Source: Bilabrum cf. latius (Eukaryota > Bigyra: Bicosoecida > Bigyra > Bicosoecida). From it: 64,000 bases of DNA. The position numbers and the translations under genes were made by a program. The stretch spans positions 868,001 through 932,000 of the forward strand of contig OZ237739.1 in NCBI GenBank assembly GCA_965178125.1, written 5' to 3'. The notes under the pieces are model-generated. The model made no database searches and had not been told where the DNA came from. It was given only the letters and a program-made list of their open reading frames with translations. This document shows, in pieces, positions 22,701 to 33,105 of the stretch. The stretch's first letter is position 1, and every line of letters begins with the position of its first letter.

Positions 22701-23978
22701 GATGCCGAAGTCGATTTGCTGTTCGGGGCCGGACTCCACCGCATGGCCGGTGCCTTGAAGCAAGCCGCAGTCATTGCAGACTCTACACGATCGCAATCAA
22801 AGTATCCTGCTGTCATCGAGGTTCCCAGCTGGACCGTAATAGGGTTAGAGGGCGCCGTACTATCTTTGGAGGCCGAAATTTCCGCAGCTTCGGAGGTAGG
22901 AGGCTCGGCTCGATCAGCCATCCTGAGGTACTTGCGCTTGCCTTAGGCTTAGAATGCTACAGGTGGTGCTAGTAGCGTAGCAGATGTATTCATGCACGCT
23001 GCAATTCAGAGTGGATAGTACCACCGAGATGTGGATCCGTGGCATTGGGTCGGTGCTTCCAGTGGTGTGACTGGGTCTGTCCCAACTGGCAGCAAGGTGG
23101 TGGTCGCTCGAGGCATCTTATCGTTCGTACGCAGGGTGATGCGGGGTGATGATGAGCACAGCGCGGCGATTGGAGCCATAGGCGATATTAAGCAGTCGTA
23201 CGCCGCCAGTTTCGCGCCTTCTTCCTGTGGCAACAAAGCCGCAGACCAACAACAGGCGTTCCAATTGCTCGGTCCATTTTCGTCATTATCACCGGCTACA
23301 ACTTGGCGAGATCAGGTTATTGGCTCCGCTCAATCCGCGCGGTCATTCGCATGGGACTTGCAGAATACCAGCATGCAGATCGGGGCATCTTCGGCACCAG
23401 CGGTAGCGCTGGTCATCGGAGCTCGCTTGTTGCCATATCTCGATTCCATCCTGCTCATGCAGCCGTGCGCGAGCGCAATTTTGGCCCAGCCTCATTCATA
23501 GGACAGGAAGCTGGTCCGTGCGGTGCTGGACGCACGGGGCGACCTTCTGGCAGCGAGCCACCGCAGGCCCAGCAGCCCTGGATCTTCAGCTGCCGCTCGC
23601 CACCTTGCTGCAGGTGCTTCACCGTTCGACAGCAGATCGCAAACGTCACAGGTGGAGCCCCATACGCCTGCGCGTGATGACGAGCAGGCCGCTGAAGGAG
23701 CCGAAATGTCCTTGCTCGAGCCACGTGTTGCACCCGCACATGTGCCAGCAGCAGGCTCAACTCGCGAGGAAGGTCCTCACCAGGCGGCGGGTGGGGCGGC
23801 AGGAAATGGCGATCGCACGTAGTAGTCGGGTGAAGATGCTGCAGTTTCTGAGGCGAAGGAGTACATTGAGAGGTATCGCGCGCACCAAGCATGGCTCCAT
23901 TGGCGCCACGGGTCGAGGGTGCGGATCGAGGAGACAGTCGCTAGTACGGTGTCTGCGCTCCGAGAGATCGTTCAATGA
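19741..23978 (+). CDS. Membrane-anchored ATP sulfurylase-APS kinase-pyrophosphatase fusion, active sites degenerate
   Basis: Exon 1 (19741-19833) encodes a 31-aa signal anchor (RVVLLFAVLCSLVAVVWF). An 86-nt intron (19834-19919) joins it to a 1352-codon exon ending at TGA 23976-23978; 15 in-frame TAGs are sense. The order is an ATP sulfurylase PUA-like region (LSPRQQNDLEMILNGAYSP), a catalytic region (LPLAGRAAGPRAALWHMIIM, FGATHVVVGRNHA), an APS-kinase-like region (QIAKHGSVVLVASSAGSDAA) and a family I pyrophosphatase-like region (IEVPSWTV, DVDPWHW, GSKVVVARG). Fusions of this order are known in stramenopiles. Key motifs are altered: QTRNPxHRAH reads LTRSPLLGPQ, the P-loop reads TDTGDGLGRA, and the third Asp of the pyrophosphatase DxDPxD motif is His. 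I infer a pseudoenzyme, or a paralogue under relaxed selection that has kept its frame. Confidence 0.7.
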
Positions 23979-24095
23979 CGTCTGTGCGAGCTGCGCCATT
24001 CGAATGTTTAAGCTGCGTGTGCCTGATGTAGGACGAAGTGATGCGCACACCATCAATGGCAGTTGACTATCCCCAGCATCTAAACCAGACCAAGC
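23979..24095. other. Convergent 3' intergenic region
   Basis: 117 nt between two TGA stop codons of convergent genes. No gene is seen. Confidence 0.4.
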
Positions 24096-26747
24096 TCAAG
24101 CATCCACTGGTTCCACCATCGCCGCGAGACTGCGGGCCGAGCCAGCAGCCAGCCACGCGTCAAAGTCGTCCTGAACCGCATCGTCTCGCATTGCTTCATC
24201 GCTGTACATGCCCTCTCCGCGCTCAACCGCAGTGGCTGCCGCCAGTTGCCTCGATGCGGCGTCATCCTCGTCCTGAATCCGGTCGCGAATGAAGCTACAA
24301 ATGGTGCCAAGCGGCATAGCAGGGACCTCTTCTTGACTCCCGACTGGTGCGAACAGTCGTGGTTGCGCTTGGGTCTGTCCACCTGCCTGCCCTGTTGTCG
24401 CCATTGCGTCCTTGAGCGCCTCCCGCACCTCGGCACACTCTAGCACATCTGCAGGCGCACCAGCGGCAGCAGCCTGGGCAATCAAGTCATCCACCTTTGC
24501 CTCTGAGCCTGTGGCAATCGCAGAATCGACTGCGCTCGTGCTGCCGAGGCCATGTTGCTTCTGAGTCGTCCGATCGCTGCCAGCAGCTCGAGTGCTGCAT
24601 TCGCACTCGTGCAGCACGCTTTGCATCCATGGGGCGTTCTCAGCTGGATGCACTCGCACTCGCACGACTAGTGCAGTGTCGGACACATCCATGCCGTCGG
24701 CGCCGTTATCTCTGTCACCATCGTCTTGGTGCTCCACCCCTTGTTTGGACTCTCCAGCCCCCGAGCCTCCTGCGTCCATGCTGCGCGCACGCTTGCGGCC
24801 GCAGTGCAGCACGAGCACAGCCTCCCCGGGACGCAATGCTCGCAGAGGAAGAAACAGACCGGGACTCAAGCCCTCAGGACCGGCGTTTCGAGCCCCTGGA
24901 TTCGAAGGCAAGGAAGCGCCGCCAGACCGACCCGTCGTGCTGGCTAGTGGCAGCTGCGCCCCGACTAAAGGAACCATGACTGGGGCCAAAGGCCCGCACT
25001 GGACAGGTGGCCCGCCCTGCGCAGTAGCGCTGTCACCCCCTCCAGCTTTGCGCCCCACCGCCCCGCTGCCTCCACCACTGATCCCTTGCGCGGTCTGAGC
25101 TGCAGTTGGACCTGCATCTCGTATCGTGGGCGAGAGCCACTCCCACTCGTCATCCCAGTCGGGATCACTCTCACGCCCGGCACTGGCGCTGGGTGTGCCC
25201 CCAGGGTTCTCGCTGGGCGCAGGCAGGAGCAGGCCCACTCCTGCCTCTCCTACCCGCATGTCAACGCCAACGGAGAAAGACTACGATGCGTACGCGCGAG
25301 CGATTCTCCGTGGCCTACTGGGGCTAGACGCGCCGCAACCCTATGTATTTGGGCTATCGCTACCCGTCAGCATTGACAGCATGCGCCCAAGTGCCTCCCT
25401 CAGCAGCCTCTCGCGGTCCTCGACCGCGCGCGCCCACCCTGGGTCACCCTGCCGGATCGGCTGCCCCCAGCGGAGACCATCCAGCACGCACCGCAAGCCG
25501 CGGTCGCACACTAGAACGTCCTGCTCCGATGCAACGAATGCATTGCCGGCCCGAGAGCTCCCGGATTCAGATGCAGCGTCCAGCCTGTAGGTCGATTGCG
25601 TGTGCAGGGCAAGGACTGCCTCAGTAATGTCTTGCACCACCCTGCGGCACTACCATCGGTCGACGGTAAGGGGACCGCAGCGCTTCAGGAGTCGATCAAG
25701 AGGTACCCCGCTGACATGCTCGAAGGCCACGCTCACCTCCAGCCCGCCCACCGATGGCGTAGATGCCCCTGCACCCCCTCGTCCATGCGAGGCGCCAGAG
25801 CCAGAGGTGGCCCTCTTCCTGTCGAGGGCCATCAACGAGGAAAGCGATGCTCGGCCGGTGTGCCTTCCAACCGGATCGGCGAACGCAGGACACAAAACCA
25901 GCTGCTGCAGCGCTACATAGGCCCGGAGACAGGCGTCCATGCCGGCCAGTGCACCCACGCTTCGTACGCTCCCCGGCCCTTCATCATCGTGCCCAGCTGC
26001 TGCAGTTGACTGCACCTTGGCAATTTCAAAGGGAACTCCGCGCATGGCCGCATCCTCCGCAGTTGTATCTGTTCTCTCGCATATTTCCAGGGAACAAGGC
26101 AGGGGATCACCTCTGGAGTCCGATGCGACCACGTGGGTCGCTGCCCTGGGCCTGAGCTCCTGCGCGATCGAGGCCGCTTCACCCAAAGGAGTGAGAGCAA
26201 AAGAGTCTCCGGTCTAGGAACTCTACCACATGGACAGAGCATCATGAAGCTTGCGCCAGCGCATCCCAGGGATGGGCCGGAGGACTCCGAACCTGGTGCC
26301 GAGGTCGGCCAGCCGCGACGCGACGGCAGGCTCGATCCGGCGCCGAGCTTCGAAGGGGGAAGAAACACCGAGCCGGTGGGATGTTGACGATGCCGATTGT
26401 GTGCCAAACGTCGCTGCTTGCATTGATTTGCGCGCGGCGCCGTCCACCATGCTGCAAAGCTCCTCCCCGGCCGCGATGGACAGGTGCAAGCTCCCATGTG
26501 GCGCTGCTGCACCTCTTGGTGCACGGCCAGCCTCTTGCAGGTGCGAGGCGCAGTCGTCAGCCAATGCCGCAGACGTTCGCACAGAGCCGCAGAATCTTAA
26601 TACTGAGAGACTCCCGGCATGTCGGCAGCTCCCAAGCGCAACAAGAGCAAGTCGCTCGAAAACATCTTGCGACAAGCACGCAGAGCCCAACCTTGCCGCG
26701 TGCATTCTCTGCGAAGAAAGACTTGGCCATCGGTAAGACGACTCCAT
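24096..26747 (-). CDS. Large Ser/Ala/Gly-rich protein with a possible pseudokinase segment
   Basis: The frame is open from ATG 26747 to TGA 24098-24096 (883 aa), with TAGs at 26225-26223, about 26213, 25652-25650, 25343-25341 and about 25285 read as sense. The segment FEHVSGVPLDRLLKRCGPLT, then TAG and ITEAVLALHTQ, resembles helices D and E of a protein kinase. Further on, DVLVCDRGLRCVLDGLRWG may be the catalytic loop and DFG remnant. HRD is missing and DFG reads LDG, so if this is a kinase fold it is inactive. The C-terminal half is low-complexity with an acidic end. A 5' exon is possible: minus-strand 26880-26790 has an acceptor-like TTTCGCAG, then an open frame ending at a GTGAGC donor. 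Family assignment is weak. Confidence 0.5.
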
Positions 26748-27348
26748 ATGAGCATACAGATTCCACTTATCGTATCGGTACGTCCTCGGCTCACCCAGAC
26801 GTCAAAGAGAGCAGCAGAATCGGCTTCGGACAGCACTCCAGCTTCACGCCCTACGGCAATCATTTTCTGCCTGCGAAAGACAATCGCTTGACAGTATTAT
26901 AATATGTGCTAGTCGTCTGGGGCAACTATACCAGTAGCCTTGATGATCTTACCATGCTAGTGGGTCTACATATCCTTGCATGCCATCTGGGAAGGTCGTC
27001 GCATAGGTTCTGAAGAGTTTCTGCATGCTGTTTTCGAGTCAGTATATGAATTTTATAATCAGCAGCAACGCTGTGTAATACTATGCTGAACCAGTCGCCT
27101 GAAAGGACTGCAGGCTTCGTCCAAAAATCTTGAGCACGGTTGCGAATGGTTTTGCACCAACGAACGACTTTTAAATCACATTTCTTTTCGCTACCCCCCG
27201 CAACGACGAACAGAAAGGTTCTGGAGTCGATAACTCGAAGCGAGCAGTTTAAACTCATACTAAACCCGACTTTGGTACGATTCGGGTCTGAATTGACAAA
27301 TATCAGGCTTTTTAAGAGAGCTACAGTGTATTGCGATCTGCTTGCGAG
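26748..27348. other. Divergent intergenic region with a weak minus-strand ORF
   Basis: 601 nt, clearly less GC-rich than the neighbours. A minus-strand frame from about 27258 to TGA at about 26857, crossing one TAG (26928-26926), could encode about 130 aa, but it has no recognisable motif and overlaps a region expected to hold two promoters. Most likely regulatory sequence or 5' exons of the pseudokinase-like gene. Confidence 0.35.
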
Positions 27349-28737
27349 ATGCAATCCTCGAACGGAGGCAGCTCAGGCAAAGCCGCAGCCTCTGACAAGA
27401 AGACCCCAGTTAAGTTTGCCTGTGTGAGAACTCGTATTAGCTATTTTGAATAATTGCGACGAATCCGCGTGCACCTTAAGCTCGCGTTGCAAGCTTGTGC
27501 GCTTCAATTTGCCGAGTGACTGGCGCCGATGGCGAGGCCACTGGACGCATTGAGCCGAAGTACGCCACCGCCAAAGTGCACCTGTGCTCGCATAGAGCTC
27601 AATGCCGCTCACTGCGATTTAAGCGCAATTGATCAACGTCGATCGAAAGCAATGATTGCGTGTGGCACTGGGCAAGTCGCAACTCTCCTGCGGGTGATTG
27701 CGCTTGGTACGGATCAGTGGTACTTGTGTGCCAGTTGCGCCGGGCCAGTCGCTTTTATTGCGGACATTTTCGTTTCATTTTCTAATTTCGTTTCGCAGGA
27801 GACGTGTCGGCGCAGGCGAACCAAGTGTGACGGAGGAAATCCATGCCGCACGTGCGCAAGGCTCGGCCACGAGTGCGTCTACAACCTAACGCGCAAGAAG
27901 CGCGGCCCCAAGGTGGGAACGCTCGCCCTTCTTTAGACAGAAGCGCGATTTTTACATTCCCAGCTTGAGAGAGCAGTGGAGTCCCTGCGCTTGCTGGAAC
28001 AGTTGAGCGTGCAAGATCCCGAGGTGCGCGCCAGACGCCTAGCAGCTGAGCAACGCGCCGGGGCGCCGATCGACAGTCTTGCCGCCGCTGCCGCGAAGGC
28101 TGTCGCCGCTGCTGCGAAGCAAGCAGCCACGCTTTCCACTGGGAAGCGAGGCAGCCGCAGCCGACGGTACTCGCAGGGTGGATCAGCGCCTGCCTCCGAC
28201 AGGCAATCGCGGGGCTCCTCGGTAGGCCGAGGGGGCACTTCCCCCTCGGCATCCTCGTCCTCAGTGCGGGGAGCAAGCGAGCGGATGGGGTCAGGAACCA
28301 TGCGCGAGAGCAGCACTGACTCGTTGCAGGCCACGACGGCCCTGAGCATGGGTTTGGGTGGCGCAGGCATGCTGCAGGCACCCAACCTCGGGGGGATCTC
28401 TGGCATGGGCATGGGCATGGGCATGGGCTCGGGCATGGGCAGCAACATGTCAATGGGAGGTGGGGACTATAGAATGGGTGCCTATCCGCAGGGAGGAGGC
28501 CCGTTTTCTGCACGAGGGCAGCAGCAGCAGCAGTTGCAGCCGCAGCCGAGCAATTGGTCCCTGTCTGGTCCCCACGGGGGCAGCACGCCATCCAACGGGG
28601 GCCTTGACTAGGTGAGGCCACCGCCCGTGCTTACCAACATGATGCCATTTGCTGGGGGGATACGTGCGCAGCAGTCACAGCAGCAGCAGCTCTAGATGCG
28701 CGAACAGCATATATAGTAGGGTGCTGACTTGCAAGCT

Positions 28738-28775
<38 letters not shown>

Positions 28776-31700
28776 GACTCCCCAGGCGAGCACTGTGTCC
28801 ATCCCCCAGGAGCAGGCGAATGCCTTAGGCTCGGATCAGCATGGGAAGCAGCCAACACAAGCCGGCGCACCCACTACCAACTCAGGCACCTCCGCTGAAG
28901 GCCTAAACTCGGGCGGGCTTTCCTCCTCCGTGGCACGAAGGCAGACCCCCTCACGGGCCAGCGATTCCACCGCTGAGCATCAGGGCTCGGGGCAAGCGCG
29001 GCAAAGTGCTCTAGTGCGCACCATAGCAGAGCCTGGCGTGCAGCAGTCGCCCCAGCGCCAGCCCGAAGGCCTCAGGCCGGCGCTGGCTCAGGGCTTGCCG
29101 CGCGAGCTGGTGGATGCCGGCCTGCTTCGTACCGCTTCGCGTGCGGTTGCAGCTCGGTATCTGCACGATAGTGCGCAGGGCGCCAGTCCTGATGTCAGCC
29201 CCAAGTCGGAAGGAAAGTCTTCCGGCAAGGACGGCGAGGACGATTCAGCCGAAGCGGCCTCACAGCTGGGTCACACACGTGGCGCTGCTGAAGCCGGTCT
29301 CGAAGACAGCGGCGGCATGCAGGGATCTAGAAGGCCGTCCAAACGCGCGCGTGTTGACACTGAAGCCATCAAGGTGCCACCGGTCCGCAGCAGAGGCGCG
29401 GATAAATCTTCGAGCGCACCCAAGACGTGGCTGCCGAGTCCGCAACTGCTGATGCACGGCTATCAGGCGTACTGCACGTTCATTCGTGCCGGGTGGCCAG
29501 GCGAGCTCATGTGCAAGTCGGCTATGGAAGCCGGTGCACGAGCGCTCGGCGAGGCCTGGAGCACGCAGGGCGGCAGTGCGTCCGGTGGCCTGGACAGCGA
29601 CAGCAGCGGCCAGATCACCAGCGAGAGCCAAGGGCAGTCGCTGGGGTCTGGCGGGGCGCCCGACGGGGGGAGCGAGGGCGGGAACGGCAGCAGTACGCCA
29701 GGGAATCTTACCGGCGCTAGCACCGGCCCTGAAGATGATGACGACGATGGTGGTGGTGGTAGCGACGACATGGACGAGTGGGGCAGCGACTACTCCGAGC
29801 TGAAGGTGAACATCCAAGACCTAGGGACACTCACCTTCGCGGAGGTGGCGCGGATTGTCATCGATTCGGCCCTCCCAGACCACCGGGGCATGCTGCCGCC
29901 AGGACAGATCGGCGAAGATAGCGGAGATGGCGAGGAAGCCACTGCTGGCACAAAGCAGGGCGGCGGTGCTCGCAAGGGACGCGTCTCGCACCGCAGTCCG
30001 CCTGCCCTGCTGTCCGCCGGTAACCTGACCAACCCAAGCACCGTTCTGGCCGCCACTGCCGCCTCTCTGGCCGCCGCAGCGCTGGGTCACATGTGCCTCG
30101 TGTTGCAGCGAAAGCACGCCGTTTGCAGCAGTCGGATGTCGATACTGGCCGAGAGCTGCTTGGCTGCCGCTGGCGAGTCGTGCTCCAGGCACTAGGTCTC
30201 GGCCTGCGCCCTGCTGGGGGTGTGGCTCGGCATGCGCGGCGATGCATTTAGGGCGCAGCTCTACATCGGTAGGGCTTGGACGGGGCTCACGGCCCTGAGA
30301 ATCTCGCCGAGCGGCGGGGGCCTGGGCGCCGCGGTGCTGTATCTGAGGAACATGTGGTGCCCGCAGCTCGGCTGGGTGCCACCTAGGCCTGGGGCTGACG
30401 TGGGGGTGTTCACCAAAAAGGGCATCGCCGCCCCGGAGCAGCACGCTGATGCACTGCTGGGCTCAGTGAGTGCCTGGAAGCAGCCCACCTCGCACCCGTC
30501 CAGCGCAGTGAGCGGTATCGTGCTCGCGCGCGCCAGGCTGTCCATTGCAGCTCGCGATCCCTTCGGCATGGGACGAGGAGCCATAGATGCGGGGGACTAG
30601 GATGCGCGCAAGCGCGCCATCCGGTCTTCGGATGGGCTCGGTCACGCAGTGGTTGCAGTCGCAGACGCTGAAGCCAATCCGTCCTCGTCGGCTTCCGCTT
30701 CCGCTTCGTCGTCATCCTCTTCCTCTGCTGCCGCAAGCGCTGCGGGCTCGAGCAAAGCTGCAGCGGAAGATTTCAACGCTAGCCGTCGGGGACAGGGCGT
30801 CGGCTAGAAAGAGGGACTGGCCGCAAGAACGTACGGCCGGATCGCCGAGCTGGTGGGGTCCTCCGGGGCCCTGCTCATGCAGAGCCGCACTGGGATGCTG
30901 CGGCCAGAGCTGTGGCCCGTGATTGAGGCATCTGTGGACGAGCTGGCGGGTATCCTGGCGATGCAAGGGCAGCAGCAGCTGCTCGCCAGCAACCAGGCGA
31001 ACCCTTCCATGCTGCTCGCCATGTTTCATCTGGAGGCGCTGGGAGCGTGCATCAAGGGCAGGCAGGACGAGGCCACTGCGGCTTGCATCGCGTGCGTGGC
31101 GGCCTTTGGTCGCTTGGCGCACCGGACCCCCGTCAGCCCTCACATATGTTTCGTCGCGCGCAGCGTGCTGCTGCTCCTGCTGCGGTTCCGTTCGGAAGGT
31201 GTGCACATCCCCAGCATCGAGGACGTCTCCAAAGTGCTGGGCGGCGCGCAGCAGATGAGCCCGCGGTGGAGCGCCAGGCAGCACGCCGTGTCGATGCAGG
31301 CGAGCCCCTCGCGGCTTGTGGACAACTTCGAGGCCCCGGCCCTGCACGTAGGCCTGGCGAGCCTGCCCAAGTCGTGGGCAGCCGTGAGGTCCACTGCAGC
31401 CTCGCAGCCCAGCTCACGGTCCAGCTCTGGCTCGCGAGGACAGTCTTCTTCGCGCAGTAGCCCCGGGACCGGCACTTGGTGGGAGGCGCTTCTGTGGTGC
31501 ATCCTGAGCTCGCAGGCGCGCATCTCGAGCGCGTGCATGGAGCAGCTGCAGGCCGCCATCGAGGAGGCCGGGCAGCGCGGGTGGGTGGTCCCGCCCATGG
31601 CTGCCCATTTATCGGAGGAATTCGACCGGGCCACTGAGGCAGCCATGCAGGCTGCCGCTGCTGCCATCCAGAGGCCTCGGGCGGGCAAGTCTTCTAAGAG

Positions 31701-32793
31701 CGGGCTGCACGACGCGCTGCAGGCGGTGCAAACGAAGGGCTAGCTGCCTTGCCTGATTGAACCGAGCGAGGAGGAATCCGTGGTGGTGATGCCTTCGCTC
31801 GCTCCTATCGTGGACGCGTCCCTCTCTCGTGTGCTTGCCATCATGCAGGCCAGATCGGTGTCCATGTCGTAGCGAGACCTGCTCGCATATCGTGGGTAGG
31901 ACACGGTAGACTCCTCGGCCGGTACCTCCATCGCTGGCAGCCGCGACTCGGCCCAGGACGATGGGCAGGCCTCGGCTCGCGCGGGCCTTCAACGTCGCAA
32001 ATCTTCCGTCAGTGGCACCCCTATCAACGCAGACGGCGGGGTCGCCTCGCCGCAGTGGCAGCAGTGGCAGCAGCCGATGGGAAACTCTGGCCCCGGTCCT
32101 TAGGGACACGCCGTTGGTCCTCAGGGACAGTCTTGGCCGTCGTAGGGGGGCGGCAGACCCGCCCTTGGAGGGATCCCTGTGTCGGGGGCAGGGCCAGGTA
32201 TGGGAGCCGATGTGGCAGCTGGCATGCAGTCGCAGGGCGGGCCCATGCAGCGGGCTATCACGATGAGCAGCCAAGGGCAGGGAATTGGTGTGGGGATGGG
32301 CGCGGCTGGGCGCACCTTCTCGCTTTTTGGCCGAAGGTCGGGCGGTTCTGGTGCCGGCGCTGGTGCCGGCGCTGGAGTCGGCGCTGGAGTCGGCATGGTT
32401 GGCAGCGGTCCGATGCAGATGCCGCTGCAGCAGCCGCACTATGGCCTTTAGCAGCCACAGATGGGCGGCGAGTGGCAGCAGCACCAGCGATACGGAGGCG
32501 GTGATATGTCACAGTCCCATCATGTTGGTGGAGTAGCTGGTATGTATGGATAGGCAGGTCCGTACGGGGGTCCTGCGCAACAGCAGCAGCCCATGCAGTT
32601 TCGCATGAACCCAGGCCCTGTACGAGGCGGGGGCATGATTCAGCAGCAGCCGTACCAGCAACCGCATTCGCAGATGCGGCAAGAGTTCACCCCGAGAGGT
32701 TTAACTCCTATGGCATGGCAAGGGCGGGGAGTGCCATCGCAAGATATGGGTGGTGATGCGACAACACCGATGAATCCGGCAGATCGGCAATAA
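27349..32793 (+). CDS. Zn2Cys6 binuclear-cluster transcription factor with polyQ
   Basis: Fungal-type zinc cluster protein, a DNA-binding transcription regulator; outside fungi this domain is known from a few protists. Exon 1 (27349-27423) ends KKTPVKFAC. A 375-nt intron (27424-27798, GTGAGA...TTCGCAG) follows, and exon 2 opens with ETCRRRRTKCDGGNPC then RTCARLGHEC. Only after splicing is the full C-x2-C-x6-C-x5-C-x2-C-x6-C pattern formed. A short coiled coil follows, as usual in the family. The rest (1689 aa in total) is Ser/Gly/Gln/Met-rich, with a GMGMGMG run, 12 consecutive CAG codons (28738-28773) and a helical mid-region (ELWPVIEASVDELAG). Fifteen in-frame TAGs are sense, several beside CAG tracts. 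The stop is TAA 32791-32793, the clearest TAA terminator in the window. Confidence 0.85.
28738..28773 (+). repeat. (CAG)12 tract encoding polyglutamine
   Basis: Uninterrupted CAG triplets in frame. Just upstream the frame reads four CAGs, CTC, TAG (28693-28695) and, shortly after, two adjacent TAGs (28714-28719). The proximity of CAG and TAG fits CAG-to-TAG transitions with no change of amino acid. Confidence 0.95.
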
Positions 32794-33105
32794 AGTTGAT
32801 GATGTCGTCCGGCAGAAGCGCAAGATTTGTACTTGCAGCGTTATGGCTGTGATTTGGATCTCCAGGCAATGATATAAGCGGTACTGCGAATGTGTGATAT
32901 TAGTTTATTTTGACTGACTTGGACAAACTCTACTGCTAGCTTCCGAAGAGTACTAGATTGAAGTTCCGTTCGGTTCGTTTGCCCTCGTTCGTCGGAGAAA
33001 TTGCCAGTTTTTCTTTTTACCGAACAGACGAAAGACGTAGCACATTCACATGCACCCCCTCAGTCATGCCAGATGCAAAGCCCGGCCAAGACACGTGTGC
33101 TTGTT
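32794..33105. other. Convergent intergenic region
   Basis: 312 nt between the TAA of the Zn2Cys6 gene and the TGA of the methyltransferase gene. It is A+T-richer than its neighbours and presumably holds both 3' UTRs. No gene is seen. Confidence 0.4.

Noticed and set aside
26857-27258. Minus-strand ORF of about 130 aa
   Set aside because: No motif, lower GC than the genes around it, and placed in a divergent promoter region.
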